NCBI GenBank assembly: GCA_913061385.1
Contig: CAJXTM010000238.1
Span: 1-6,382 of the forward strand
DNA from: an uncultured Rhodopirellula sp.
GTDB lineage: Bacteria; Planctomycetota; Planctomycetia; Pirellulales; Pirellulaceae
Direction of reading: 5' to 3'
DNA length: 6,382 nucleotides
The position numbers and the translations under genes are program-made. The notes beneath the pieces were generated by a model. The model was not told the DNA's origin, did no database searches, and was given only the letters and a program-made list of their open reading frames with translations. Positions 1 through 6,350 of this stretch are shown here, in pieces. Position 1 is the stretch's first letter. Every line of letters starts with the position of its first letter.

Positions 1-49
1 ACGAGATCAGCCTCGGTCTCGTGGGCTCGGAGATGTGTATAAGAGACAG
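1..49 (+). other. Nextera i7-side sequencing adapter (synthetic, not genomic)
   Basis: Bases 1-7 match the inner end of the Illumina P7 oligo. Bases 8-15 (CAGCCTCG) sit where the i7 index belongs and, from memory, are the reverse complement of Nextera index N710. Bases 16-30 are the Nextera Read 2 segment (GTCTCGTGGGCTCGG), and 31-49 are the 19-base Tn5 mosaic end AGATGTGTATAAGAGACAG. The order P7, index, Read 2, mosaic end is exactly that of a tagmentation library molecule. Genomic DNA begins at 50. This stretch should be trimmed and no gene call should extend into it. Confidence 0.98.
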
Positions 50-51
50 GC

Positions 52-273
52 AGTTCACCAGTCATGGTGGGTGATCTGATTTTCGCAGCAAATGAGGAAG
101 GCCAGACATTTGTGTTCAAGGCAAGTCCTGATGCATTTCAAAAGGTTGCTGAAAACAAACTTGGCGACAGTGTTTTTGCCACCCCGGCGATCTGCGGCGG
201 TCGCATCTATACACGTGTCGCGCATCTCGAGGATGATGAGCGTCAGGAATATGTGTACTGTCTGGGAGAATGA
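52..273 (+). CDS. PQQ-like beta-propeller repeat protein, C-terminal end (partial)
   Basis: Only the last 73 codons of a larger gene are present; the 5' part is missing because the library fragment begins here. The reading frame is open from the first genomic codon (52), which encodes SSPVMVGDLIFAANEEG, so the ATG at 64 is an internal methionine and not a start. The pattern 'SSPV..GDLIFAANEEG.TFVFKA' followed by 'VFATPAICGGRIY' and a terminal 'YVYCLGE' is that of the last two blades of a PQQ-like (BamB or quinoprotein dehydrogenase-like) propeller, in which each blade ends in a short G-x-IY or G-x-V strand. Planctomycetes carry many such proteins, usually exported and of unassigned role. Whether this one binds PQQ or is structural cannot be told from the fragment. 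It ends in TGA at 271-273, and no clear terminator follows. Confidence 0.8.
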   Translation, partial: SSPVMVGDLIFAANEEGQTFVFKASPDAFQKVAENKLGDSVFATPAICGGRIYTRVAHLEDDERQEYVYCLGE

Positions 274-367
274 ACTGACCAGCACGTACCACAGGATTGC
301 ATCCCCGTCTTGTGTCAGCCTCACCACATCGCAGTTTTGGAAGAATTGCCAAGCGTGATGAGTCGAC

Positions 368-398
368 TTGCCGCATCTGGAACTCCTTTTGTTATGCT
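368..398 (+). promoter_or_regulatory. Weak candidate sigma70-type promoter
   Basis: An extended -10 element, TG-T-TATGCT, lies at 390-398. A partial -35 hexamer, TTGCCG (4 of 6 to TTGACA), lies at 368-373 with a long spacer of 19 bases. It would start transcription near 405, about 105 bases before the downstream propeller gene. Planctomycete promoters are poorly defined and a match of this quality is expected often by chance, so this is only a pointer. Confidence 0.18.
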
Positions 399-496
399 TT
401 CGAGCAACTGAGCAGGACTGACATCTTGCATACTCATTTCGACTCGTTGCAGCACAAGTTTCGGTACACGATTGACGATTGTTTTTATTTAGTTTT

Positions 497-502
497 AGCA
501 GG
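497..502 (+). promoter_or_regulatory. Ribosome binding site deciding the TTG start at 512
   Basis: AGCAGG matches AGGAGG at 5 of 6 bases and lies 9 bases before a TTG codon at 512. The only other in-frame start upstream, TTG at 479, has no purine-rich sequence in front of it. The first in-frame ATG is near 630, inside conserved-looking sequence. The site therefore favours 512 as the start. Confidence 0.5.
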
Positions 503-511
503 TTTTCAAAT

Positions 512-1606
512 TTGGATATTTCAACCCACCTGAGGGCAGTTGCTTCACGATTGATTGATCAGGATCAGGCCAAGGTCATTGTTTCCCCCCAGCGATCCGG
601 TACGGGGCACTGGTACGGTGGAGGCAATATGGTTCAAGATCAGCAGGGGACATTATGGCTGACGGGCAGGTTTCGTAATCAGGGTGATTCAAGAACCGGT
701 TTGGGAGCAGGTGAGCGTGGTCTCGAACTAGCGATTTATCGCTCCGATGACAATGCTCAGACCTTTCAACAAGTGCTCAGTTTGTGCAAGGCTGATTTGG
801 ATGTTGGTTCGAGAGAAGTGTTATCGATCGAGGGAACCGCGTTGCGTTTGATCGATGGACGCGTCGAACTTTTTGTTTCGACTGAAAAACAAGGGGTCGG
901 TTATCCGGCAGAACTGAGTTCCCATCTGAAACCGGGGACTGGGGTGTGGACAATCGATCGCCTCACCGCCAATTCTATTGCTCAGCTTTCCGACGCGGTT
1001 GTGGAAACTATCCTTGAAACGGATGATCCGCGATTCCTACACATGAAAGATCCCTTCTTGGGGACACATGGTGGTACTGACTGTCTTTTGTTTTGCACTC
1101 ACCCATTTTGCTGGACCAGTTCCAATACGGGATACATCGTGTTGGATGACAAGACGCTGGATGTTCAGAATGCCAACCTGACGTTTTTTCCTCGTGGTTT
1201 TACCTGGGATGTGGCGATGACTCGAGGTACCGCGTTGGTTGCATTGCCTGCTGTTGGTGTTTTGGAAGATCAGGATGTACAGCTCTTCTTCTATGACGGT
1301 GGTGAGTGCGTTCGCGATTTGGATCAGCACGCAACTGCCGTTAAACGTCCCCGTGGATACTCCTGCGAAGAACTGGGGGGAGTTGCCTACTGCCAGAATG
1401 GTGACCTGAATACGGTGCAGCGTCTGTCAGTCAACCATCCCCTGTTTATCAGTCCGCATGGAACGGGATGCAGCCGGTATGTGGATGTGCTTGCGACGCC
1501 GGAAAATTACATCGTTACATGGCAACAGTCACAAGACGATGGTTCACAGCCTCTGGTCATGAATGTGGTGCCGCGAGCTGAAATTGAAGCTCTTTTGAAG
1601 GACTGA
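512..1606 (+). CDS. Sialidase/glycosidase-like beta-propeller protein, function unassigned
   Basis: The predicted protein has 364 residues with no signal peptide or membrane segment, so it is probably cytoplasmic. One Asp-box-like motif is visible at about 78-85 (SDDNAQTF, against S-x-D-x-G-x-T-F with Ala for Gly), the turn motif of sialidase and BNR propellers. The N-terminal block HWYGGGN (33-39) and the segment TGRFRNQGDSRTG (51-63) look like an active-site-facing blade. MKDPFLGTHGG (178-188) resembles the 'DP' blade of five-bladed glycosidase propellers such as GH43 and GH32. CEELGG (285-290) could supply a general acid. These catalytic assignments are inference from motif resemblance. 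There are eight cysteines (92, 191, 195, 200, 266, 285, 294, 320), many for a cytoplasmic protein. The start is TTG at 512, chosen for its ribosome binding site; TTG at 479 would add 11 Phe/Ser-rich residues. The gene ends in TGA at 1604-1606 and converges on the transporter operon with a 94-base gap. A non-catalytic propeller is the main alternative. Confidence 0.7.
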   Translation: MDISTHLRAVASRLIDQDQAKVIVSPQRSGTGHWYGGGNMVQDQQGTLWLTGRFRNQGDSRTGLGAGERGLELAIYRSDDNAQTFQQVLSLCKADLDVGSREVLSIEGTALRLIDGRVELFVSTEKQGVGYPAELSSHLKPGTGVWTIDRLTANSIAQLSDAVVETILETDDPRFLHMKDPFLGTHGGTDCLLFCTHPFCWTSSNTGYIVLDDKTLDVQNANLTFFPRGFTWDVAMTRGTALVALPAVGVLEDQDVQLFFYDGGECVRDLDQHATAVKRPRGYSCEELGGVAYCQNGDLNTVQRLSVNHPLFISPHGTGCSRYVDVLATPENYIVTWQQSQDDGSQPLVMNVVPRAEIEALLKD

Positions 1607-1700
1607 CAATGGGAGTCATTCGGCAACGATCTGATGATGAACTCAGTTGGCTGGCAGCACCCAGTGGTTGGGGCATCAGTTACACCAGCAGGCAGCAAAT

Positions 1701-3080
1701 TCACGGTAAGGGAGTGATGAACACTTCCGTAAAAATGAATTGTGTTCCCAGACCCGTCAGTAAAGCAAGTTCTAAAAGAACGACCCACTGAGCGGGGGCA
1801 ACCCTCATCATCTGGCCACCAATCAGTGCGACCATGGCAGCGGAAGCGATCGCAAATGGAAGCCATCCTGTCGATAGCAGGACCACGTATCCGCACAGGA
1901 GGACAAAGCAAATGAGTGCAATGTCGGGGCGTTTTCTGAAAGGTTCAGTTACAACGACCACCGCTGTAGGTTCATCACGGTTTTTACGGAACAATGCTTC
2001 GAGTATGGACCACGACAAAAACAAAGCTAAAAGGATACCGACGTAGACCGTGAAATTTGGGAGAGATGACTCCTTTTGTTCTGCCACCGCTGTGAATTGT
2101 GCGATGGTGTTACTCAGACGCTCTTTTAAGCTCTGGTCACGATCGAATGTGGGGTCCATCCGCAGACGAGCCAGTTCTGCCAGAACCGTTTCGTTCTGCA
2201 TCGCCTGCCCAAGCACTTTGGCCCAGAAATCCAGTATCTCTGGAGGTGTTTCTTTGGGAGCCCACCAGTAATTTGCGTTGGTGAGTACGACTGGGATTTC
2301 CATTTCAACCGTAGTTCGCACATCCGGGATTGACTCATGGCGTTCATTGCTCAGCAACGCGATGGCGCGGATGTTTTCATCTGCTGGGGTGCCTTCGACG
2401 CCGCGAAAGTCGAGATACTCCGAGAGAGAGAAAATGCCAGCCTCCAAATGACCACCCAGGATTTTGCTGTAGCGATCTGCGCCACCACCCGCCGACACGA
2501 TGCTTAGTTCTGATCCTGGCACTGCTTTCTGCAATTGCAGAGTGGTGAAGTAAGCGGGGGCTCCTTTATTCGCTCCGAAACGAATCGTATTCGGTTTGTC
2601 TTTTGCTGCCTGAAGAAGATCGACGATGTTTTTGATAGGTGAATCGTCTCGAACCAGAATGACCATCGACATTTCACCGGTCATGGCGATTGGCGCGAAA
2701 GCCTCTGGACCGTAGTCCACGGTGTCGACAAGTTTTGCAGTGATGATTGCATTGTGGTGACACAGAATCTTGTAACCATCGGGGTCAGCATTTTTAACTT
2801 CGCGACTGCCGATCGTTCCGATCCCACCCGGTTGATTAATAATGACCAGTGGCTGGTCGAGAAGTTGATCCTCAGAGATCCCTTTTTGGAGAATTCGGAC
2901 AAATGTATCACTGCCACCCCCGGCATCGTAGGGAACCACAATGTGGATCGGCCGATCGGGATACCCGCTGTTACTTGATTGGGAGTTGGCGTTAATGACC
3001 TGCCAGCCAACCAAGATCGCGATTGCTGTGACTGCGGCAATGTGCCAAGGGATGTGCCGGGGCAATACTTGGGTTGTCAT
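1701..3080 (-). CDS. tctC: Tripartite tricarboxylate transporter TctC-TctB fusion protein
   Basis: This 459-residue protein joins two transporter subunits normally made separately. Residues 11-29 are a hydrophobic N-terminal segment after Arg8 and His9, a signal peptide or uncleaved anchor. Residues 40-335 are a TctC/Bug-type solute-binding domain, with YPDRPIHIVVPYDAGGGSD (40-58) and VIINQPGGIGTIGS (79-92), the segments that form the carboxylate-binding site in the family, plus NADPDGYKI (97-105). A free TctC is about 300-330 residues. The remaining 120 residues hold four membrane segments (about 343-364, 385-402, 405-422, 431-450) and end in FITPLP, like the C-terminus of TctB. The basic loops 365-384 (FRKNRDE, FRKRPD) and Arg426 would be cytoplasmic, which places the binding domain in the periplasm. 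The ATG overlaps the tctA stop by 4 bases (3077-3080), and GAGAAG (3086-3091) lies 5 bases ahead as ribosome binding site. Role: capture a carboxylated solute and hand it to TctA. The substrate is unknown. No separate tctB gene is present in the window. Confidence 0.88.
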   Translation of the reverse strand: MTTQVLPRHIPWHIAAVTAIAILVGWQVINANSQSSNSGYPDRPIHIVVPYDAGGGSDTFVRILQKGISEDQLLDQPLVIINQPGGIGTIGSREVKNADPDGYKILCHHNAIITAKLVDTVDYGPEAFAPIAMTGEMSMVILVRDDSPIKNIVDLLQAAKDKPNTIRFGANKGAPAYFTTLQLQKAVPGSELSIVSAGGGADRYSKILGGHLEAGIFSLSEYLDFRGVEGTPADENIRAIALLSNERHESIPDVRTTVEMEIPVVLTNANYWWAPKETPPEILDFWAKVLGQAMQNETVLAELARLRMDPTFDRDQSLKERLSNTIAQFTAVAEQKESSLPNFTVYVGILLALFLSWSILEALFRKNRDEPTAVVVVTEPFRKRPDIALICFVLLCGYVVLLSTGWLPFAIASAAMVALIGGQMMRVAPAQWVVLLELALLTGLGTQFIFTEVFITPLP

Positions 3081-4597
3081 TTGATCTTCTCTAGTGAGGA
3101 TCCGATTCGCGTTTTCAGCAGGGGAATCAAGAGCATCACGATTGCGATCAGGATGAATAGCAATGAGAGAGGCTGAGTCACAATTGGCAGAAAACTGCCG
3201 TTCGAAGCTTGCAGTCCGAGGCTCAGGTTTTCCTCAGCGATCGGACCCAGCACGAATCCAATGATGAATGGTGCCAGAGGAACCTTGACTGTTTCAAGCA
3301 GGAACCCCAGCACACCGAATCCCAACATTACCCAGACATCAAACAAGCGGTTGGAAAGTGCGAACGATCCAATCACGCAAAAGCAGAGGATGACTGGCAG
3401 CAGATATGGTCTTGGGATATGCACAACTTTTGCAAGCAGTCGCATCGAAAAAAGCATGGTGGCAGCCATCACAAAGTTGGCGATTAGCATCGCGCCCATG
3501 ATGGTGTAAACCATTTCCGGACTCTCACTGAATAATCGTGGTCCCGGTTGCAAACCGTGAATGACCAATGCGCCGAGCAGGACCGCTTCTACCACGCTGC
3601 CGGGCAGGCCCATGGCAATCAGTGGAATCAGCGAGCCACCAATGGTCGCGTTATTGGCCGCTTCGGATGCAACCACGCCATCCTCGTGTCCCGTTCCGTA
3701 TTTTTCTGGCGTTTTGGAAAGGCTTTTTGAAACGCTGTAAGCCGTGACGGACCCAATATTGGCTCCGATTCCTGGCAGAATACCGATCCATGTTCCGATG
3801 ACCGAAGAGCGAATCAGATTGATGCCATGCTTGAAGAGATCTGCAGTCCTCAGAAAGACACTTTCCTGGCCAAGTTCAATCGGCTTGGCTTTCTGTTCGA
3901 TGTTCGTGATATCCCGTAAAATTTGATTGACTGCGAACAAGCCAATCAAGACTGGTAATAATTGAAATCCATCATTGAGTTCGGTGATACCAAATGTCAG
4001 TCTAGCCTCGCCGGTAGCGGCATTGATGCCTGGCATCGCAAGGAAGATGCCCAAGAAACCAGAGAGCAGCGACTTTGGGAGCGATTTTCCACCAATGGTC
4101 GCAATCAGGACCAACGCCATCATCACAAGCGAAAAATACTCAAAGAAACCGAACTTGGATGAGAGCTTGGCGATAGGGCTGGTGAGCAGTACCAGAAATG
4201 CCCATGAAATCATGCCACCAACAAATGATGCCATGATCCCAAGTCCCAGCGCGCGACCCGGTTTGCCTTGTTGGGCCATCGGGTAGCCGTCCAGCGTGGT
4301 GATGATCGATGCCGGAGTCCCCGGCATTCTCAGCAAGGTCGCAGTGATCATTCCACCGCTGACCGCACCCACATAAATACTGATTAGGAATGCCATCGAT
4401 AGCAGTGGGTCGGCACCGTAGGTCAACGGCAGAACCAACGCAATCAACATCGTGCCAGTCAAACCGGGGACAGCACCGACAAAGATTCCCAAGGCGGTGC
4501 CGACAACGACCACAGCAAGCCCAGTAGGGCTGCTAAGAGCCTCGCATGCTGCATCAAATCCCGGCATAGCTGCTATCAAATAAAAAGAGTTGATCAC
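3077..4597 (-). CDS. tctA: Tripartite tricarboxylate transporter large membrane subunit TctA
   Basis: The protein has 506 residues, normal for TctA, the channel-forming subunit that imports a carboxylate with Na+ or H+. It is hydrophobic throughout, with roughly ten to twelve membrane segments. Family signatures are intact: GIFVGAVPGLTGTM (37-50), then IYVGAVSGGMITATLL (74-89) with RMPGTPASIITTLDGYPMA (90-108). In the second half are GILPGIGANIGSVTAY (272-287), the loop SEAANNATIGGSLIP (311-325) and MGLPGSVVEAVLLGAL (329-344). The repeated PG-containing blocks reflect the internal duplication of the family. The start is GTG at 4597, overlapping the reductase stop by 4 bases (4594-4597), with CAGG seven to eight bases ahead. 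ATG at 4567 (residue 11) is a possible alternative, but I see no ribosome binding site for it. The gene is coupled downstream to the TctC-TctB fusion, so gene order is tctA-tctCB instead of the classical tctC-tctB-tctA. Nothing is truncated. Confidence 0.95.
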   Translation of the reverse strand: MINSFYLIAAMPGFDAACEALSSPTGLAVVVVGTALGIFVGAVPGLTGTMLIALVLPLTYGADPLLSMAFLISIYVGAVSGGMITATLLRMPGTPASIITTLDGYPMAQQGKPGRALGLGIMASFVGGMISWAFLVLLTSPIAKLSSKFGFFEYFSLVMMALVLIATIGGKSLPKSLLSGFLGIFLAMPGINAATGEARLTFGITELNDGFQLLPVLIGLFAVNQILRDITNIEQKAKPIELGQESVFLRTADLFKHGINLIRSSVIGTWIGILPGIGANIGSVTAYSVSKSLSKTPEKYGTGHEDGVVASEAANNATIGGSLIPLIAMGLPGSVVEAVLLGALVIHGLQPGPRLFSESPEMVYTIMGAMLIANFVMAATMLFSMRLLAKVVHIPRPYLLPVILCFCVIGSFALSNRLFDVWVMLGFGVLGFLLETVKVPLAPFIIGFVLGPIAEENLSLGLQASNGSFLPIVTQPLSLLFILIAIVMLLIPLLKTRIGSSLEKIK

Positions 4598-5598
4598 ACG
4601 CGTGCCTGTTCGATGCCGTCTAGCGAGGCGAACGCCTCACTGCGTTGGATGAGTAATCGTTGCACTTCACCTGCAACCTCCTCGGACATGACCCGTGTGC
4701 CAGCGATGGCTGTTTGTTGAATTTGTTCAGGGCGACGAGCACCCACAATTGCACTCGTGACTTCGGGACGACGTAAGACCCACGCGATAGCCAGTTCGGC
4801 TACCGTCCAACCGAGATTGGTGGCAATTACAGTCAGGCCAGTCACAAATTCAAGATTAATTTCCAACTGAGGAGATTGGAATCTGGGATCGCGACTGCGG
4901 TGATCTTTTTCTGATAATTCGCGGGCTCGAGTTGCGTCAAAACTACCCGTTAAAAGGCCTTTGCCCATCGGGCTGTAGCAGACCACGCCAATATTGTTTT
5001 GGCCACAGAAAGGCATGATCTCAGTTTCTACGTCAGCTGAAATCATGCTGTAGGGTGGCTGTAGTGAAGCGACGGGGTGGATGTTCTGCAATCGTTGCAG
5101 TTGAGAAACGTTGTGGTTCGAAACACCAATATGCCGAACCTTGCCCTGTTTTTTCAAGTCGACGAGCGTCTCCCAACCCTCTTCAATTTCTTCCTCTGGT
5201 TGCGGCCAGTGCATTTGATAAAGATCGATGCAATCGATCTGAAGTCGTTTCAGGCTGGCTTCACATTCTGCGATCACGCTGTCTCGTTGCAGTGACTTTC
5301 CAATCTGACCGTTACCTGCATTGGTTCGACCACATTTCGTCGCAATGAGTGGGCGATCATTGACAGGAATTTCAGCAACCGCTTTACCCACAAGCGTCTC
5401 GCTTTTCCCAAGACCGTAAACAGCAGCTGTATCGATCCAGTTCACGCCCACGTCGACGGCTCGCTTGATCGCAGCGATTGCTTGGTCATCATCCTGATCA
5501 CCCCAGCCGAATGCCCAGTCACCCCCACCGATCGCCCATGTGCCAAGGCCAACCACGCTGAGGTTCAGATCCGTATTTCCCAGAAGTCGTGTCTGCAT
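4594..5598 (-). CDS. NADPH-dependent aldo/keto reductase
   Basis: The protein has 334 residues, the usual length for a cytoplasmic (beta/alpha)8 aldo/keto reductase. The catalytic tetrad is complete: Asp56 and Tyr61 in WIDTAAVYGLG (54-64), Lys88 in IATKCG (85-90), and His130 in LYQMHWPQP (126-134). The N-terminus LLGNTDLNLSVVGLGTWAIGG (5-25) is the standard first strand. GVSNHN (158-163), YSPMGKGLLTG (208-218) and AIVGARRPEQI (283-293) are the substrate-side and NADP-phosphate-binding segments. It should reduce an aldehyde or ketone, or oxidise a sugar or polyol in reverse; the substrate is not readable. ATG at 5598 has AGGA at 5607-5610 (8-base spacing). It is the first gene of a unit with tctA and the TctC-TctB fusion, its stop overlapping the tctA GTG, so it probably acts on the imported compound or a derivative. 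It resembles the AKR families with general stress and sugar-aldehyde members, but a subfamily cannot be assigned by eye. Confidence 0.93.
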   Translation of the reverse strand: MQTRLLGNTDLNLSVVGLGTWAIGGGDWAFGWGDQDDDQAIAAIKRAVDVGVNWIDTAAVYGLGKSETLVGKAVAEIPVNDRPLIATKCGRTNAGNGQIGKSLQRDSVIAECEASLKRLQIDCIDLYQMHWPQPEEEIEEGWETLVDLKKQGKVRHIGVSNHNVSQLQRLQNIHPVASLQPPYSMISADVETEIMPFCGQNNIGVVCYSPMGKGLLTGSFDATRARELSEKDHRSRDPRFQSPQLEINLEFVTGLTVIATNLGWTVAELAIAWVLRRPEVTSAIVGARRPEQIQQTAIAGTRVMSEEVAGEVQRLLIQRSEAFASLDGIEQARV

Positions 5599-5693
5599 TC
5601 AAGTTTTCCTGATGACTCGATTTGGATTGTCTTGCCGTTTTTGTCTTCTGTAGACATCTTACTGTGCAAACCAACGGTCTGCGACTGATGGGG

Positions 5694-5718
5694 ATGAACA
5701 TGATTTGATCAGGTTCAT
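5694..5718. promoter_or_regulatory. 25-base imperfect dyad, candidate operator
   Basis: The left arm ATGAACATGAT (5694-5704) and right arm ATCAGGTTCAT (5708-5718) are reverse complements at 10 of 11 positions around a 3-base centre. It lies 96 bases upstream of the reductase ATG, the first gene of the transporter unit. The size and symmetry suit a dimeric regulator, as in the GntR or LacI type. As RNA it would be an AT-rich stem with a tight loop and no T-run on the - strand, so a terminator is less likely. The regulator and promoter position are unknown. Confidence 0.4.
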
Positions 5719-5894
5719 TTTACTTGCCCTGATTTCGCAGCATGGAATTGATTGGTCCCGCAACCTTAGTGGGTATTTTGAATGCCAGATTCAGTGATCC
5801 TGCCACTGCCCGTTGCAATTGTTATCGAGAGCATGAACACGAAATAATCGTCAGTGCAACCGATGGTGATCATCGGGGAATGAACATCCAGCAA

Positions 5895-5917
5895 CGAAAA
5901 CGCTGTCGCGGTTTTCG
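5895..5917 (-). terminator. Hairpin directly after rarA, possible terminator
   Basis: CGAAAACGC (5895-5903) pairs with GCGGTTTTCG (5908-5917) to give a 9-base-pair stem with one bulged G on the + strand and a 4-base loop. On the - strand it begins 3 bases after the rarA stop (5920-5922). The sequence past the stem is TTGCTGG, not a true T-run, so it may be a weak terminator or a 3'-end stabilising stem. Confidence 0.35.
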
Positions 5918-5919
5918 CG

Positions 5920-6350
5920 TCATGAATCGTTTAGCCGCTTCTTGATTTGCTCGATCCGTTGACGTAACTCCGATTCAAACCCACGGTCGACCGGTTGGTA
6001 GTACGTACGGTCAACCCCCAGGTACTCCTGAGCGGCAACTCCATCTTCTGAGTTGTGTGAATATTGATATCCCTCACCGTGTCCAAGTTTGGCGGCACCC
6101 TCGTAGTGTGAGTCACGCAGGTGTTTGGGCACCGGTACGATCTCGTTTTCGCGAACGTCCCGGCGTGCTTGCCCAATCGCGGCGGTGGCGGCATTGCTTT
6201 TGGGGGCCAAGGCCAAGTAAGCGACTGTCTGGCTAAGTGTGAGTTGACATTCAGGCAAGCCAATGAATTCACAGGCCTGCATGGCTGATACTGCGATTCC
6301 AAGCGCTTGGGGATCTGCGTTTCCAATGTCTTCGCTGGCCAATATCACTA
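5920..6350 (-). CDS. rarA: Replication-associated recombination protein A (RarA/MgsA), C-terminal part (partial)
   Basis: The last 143 or so codons of RarA, an AAA+ ATPase related to clamp-loader subunits that acts at stalled replication forks in the cytoplasm, are present. The family is usually about 430-450 residues, so the ATPase core lies beyond the window. The visible part is the MgsA C-terminal domain: ILASEDIGNADPQAL opens it, followed by VAYLALAPKSNAA, the VPVPKHLRDSHY segment, the GHGEGYQYSHN motif, QEYLGVDRTYYQP and a charged helical tail GFESELRQRIEQIKKRL. These are diagnostic of RarA. The GTG at 6348 is an internal valine codon of the SEDIG motif, not a start; the gene is cut at 6350 by the library adapter. 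It ends in TGA at 5920-5922, followed by a hairpin. It is upstream of the reductase-transporter unit on the same strand but 321 bases away, so probably a separate transcript. Confidence 0.93.

Larger units (their letters stand above)
274..511. other. Intergenic spacer between two + strand propeller genes
   Basis: I see no convincing gene in these 238 bases. The open frames here lack ribosome binding sites and their translations resemble no family. No strong hairpin with a T-run follows the upstream stop at 273, so readthrough from that gene is possible. The frame of the downstream propeller gene is closed by TGA at 473-475, which limits how far that gene can extend upstream. The spacer holds a weak promoter candidate (368-398) and a ribosome binding site (497-502). 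Confidence 0.6.
5599..5919. other. Intergenic spacer between rarA and the reductase-transporter unit
   Basis: These 321 bases hold no gene I can support. Contents read on the - strand: a hairpin just after the rarA stop (5895-5917); a second small hairpin with perfect 6-base arms CCGATG/CATCGG at 5860-5876 (loop GTGAT), without a T-run; a 25-base dyad (5694-5718); and the reductase ribosome binding site (AGGA, 5607-5610). I could not find a -35/-10 pair of acceptable quality, although the long leader suggests the unit has its own promoter here. Confidence 0.6.

Noticed and set aside
472..500. TTGACG followed 17 bases later by TTAGCA, a possible promoter
   Set aside because: The -10 match is poor, and a start this close would leave almost no room for the ribosome binding site at 497-502.
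297..533. Open frame of 78 codons in the spacer before the propeller gene
   Set aside because: It uses a TTG start without a ribosome binding site, runs over the start of the propeller gene in another frame, and has no recognisable protein features.
1607..1700. Bidirectional terminator between the converging propeller and transporter genes
   Set aside because: Only 4-base stems (for example CCCA/TGGG) can be drawn, with no T-run on either strand.
1609..1791. Open frame of 60 codons starting 2 bases after the propeller gene stop
   Set aside because: The close spacing suggests coupling, but half the frame lies antisense to the membrane domain of the TctC-TctB fusion, the translation resembles nothing, and its length is expected by chance.
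5694..5886. Heptamer ATGAACA occurring at 5694, 5833 and 5880
   Set aside because: Three copies of a 7-base AT-rich word with irregular spacing and no extended identity are not enough for a repeat family; only the dyad at 5694-5718 stands out.
5742..5945. Open frame of 67 codons on the + strand in the rarA-reductase spacer
   Set aside because: It has no ribosome binding site, resembles no family, and runs antisense into the 3' end of rarA.
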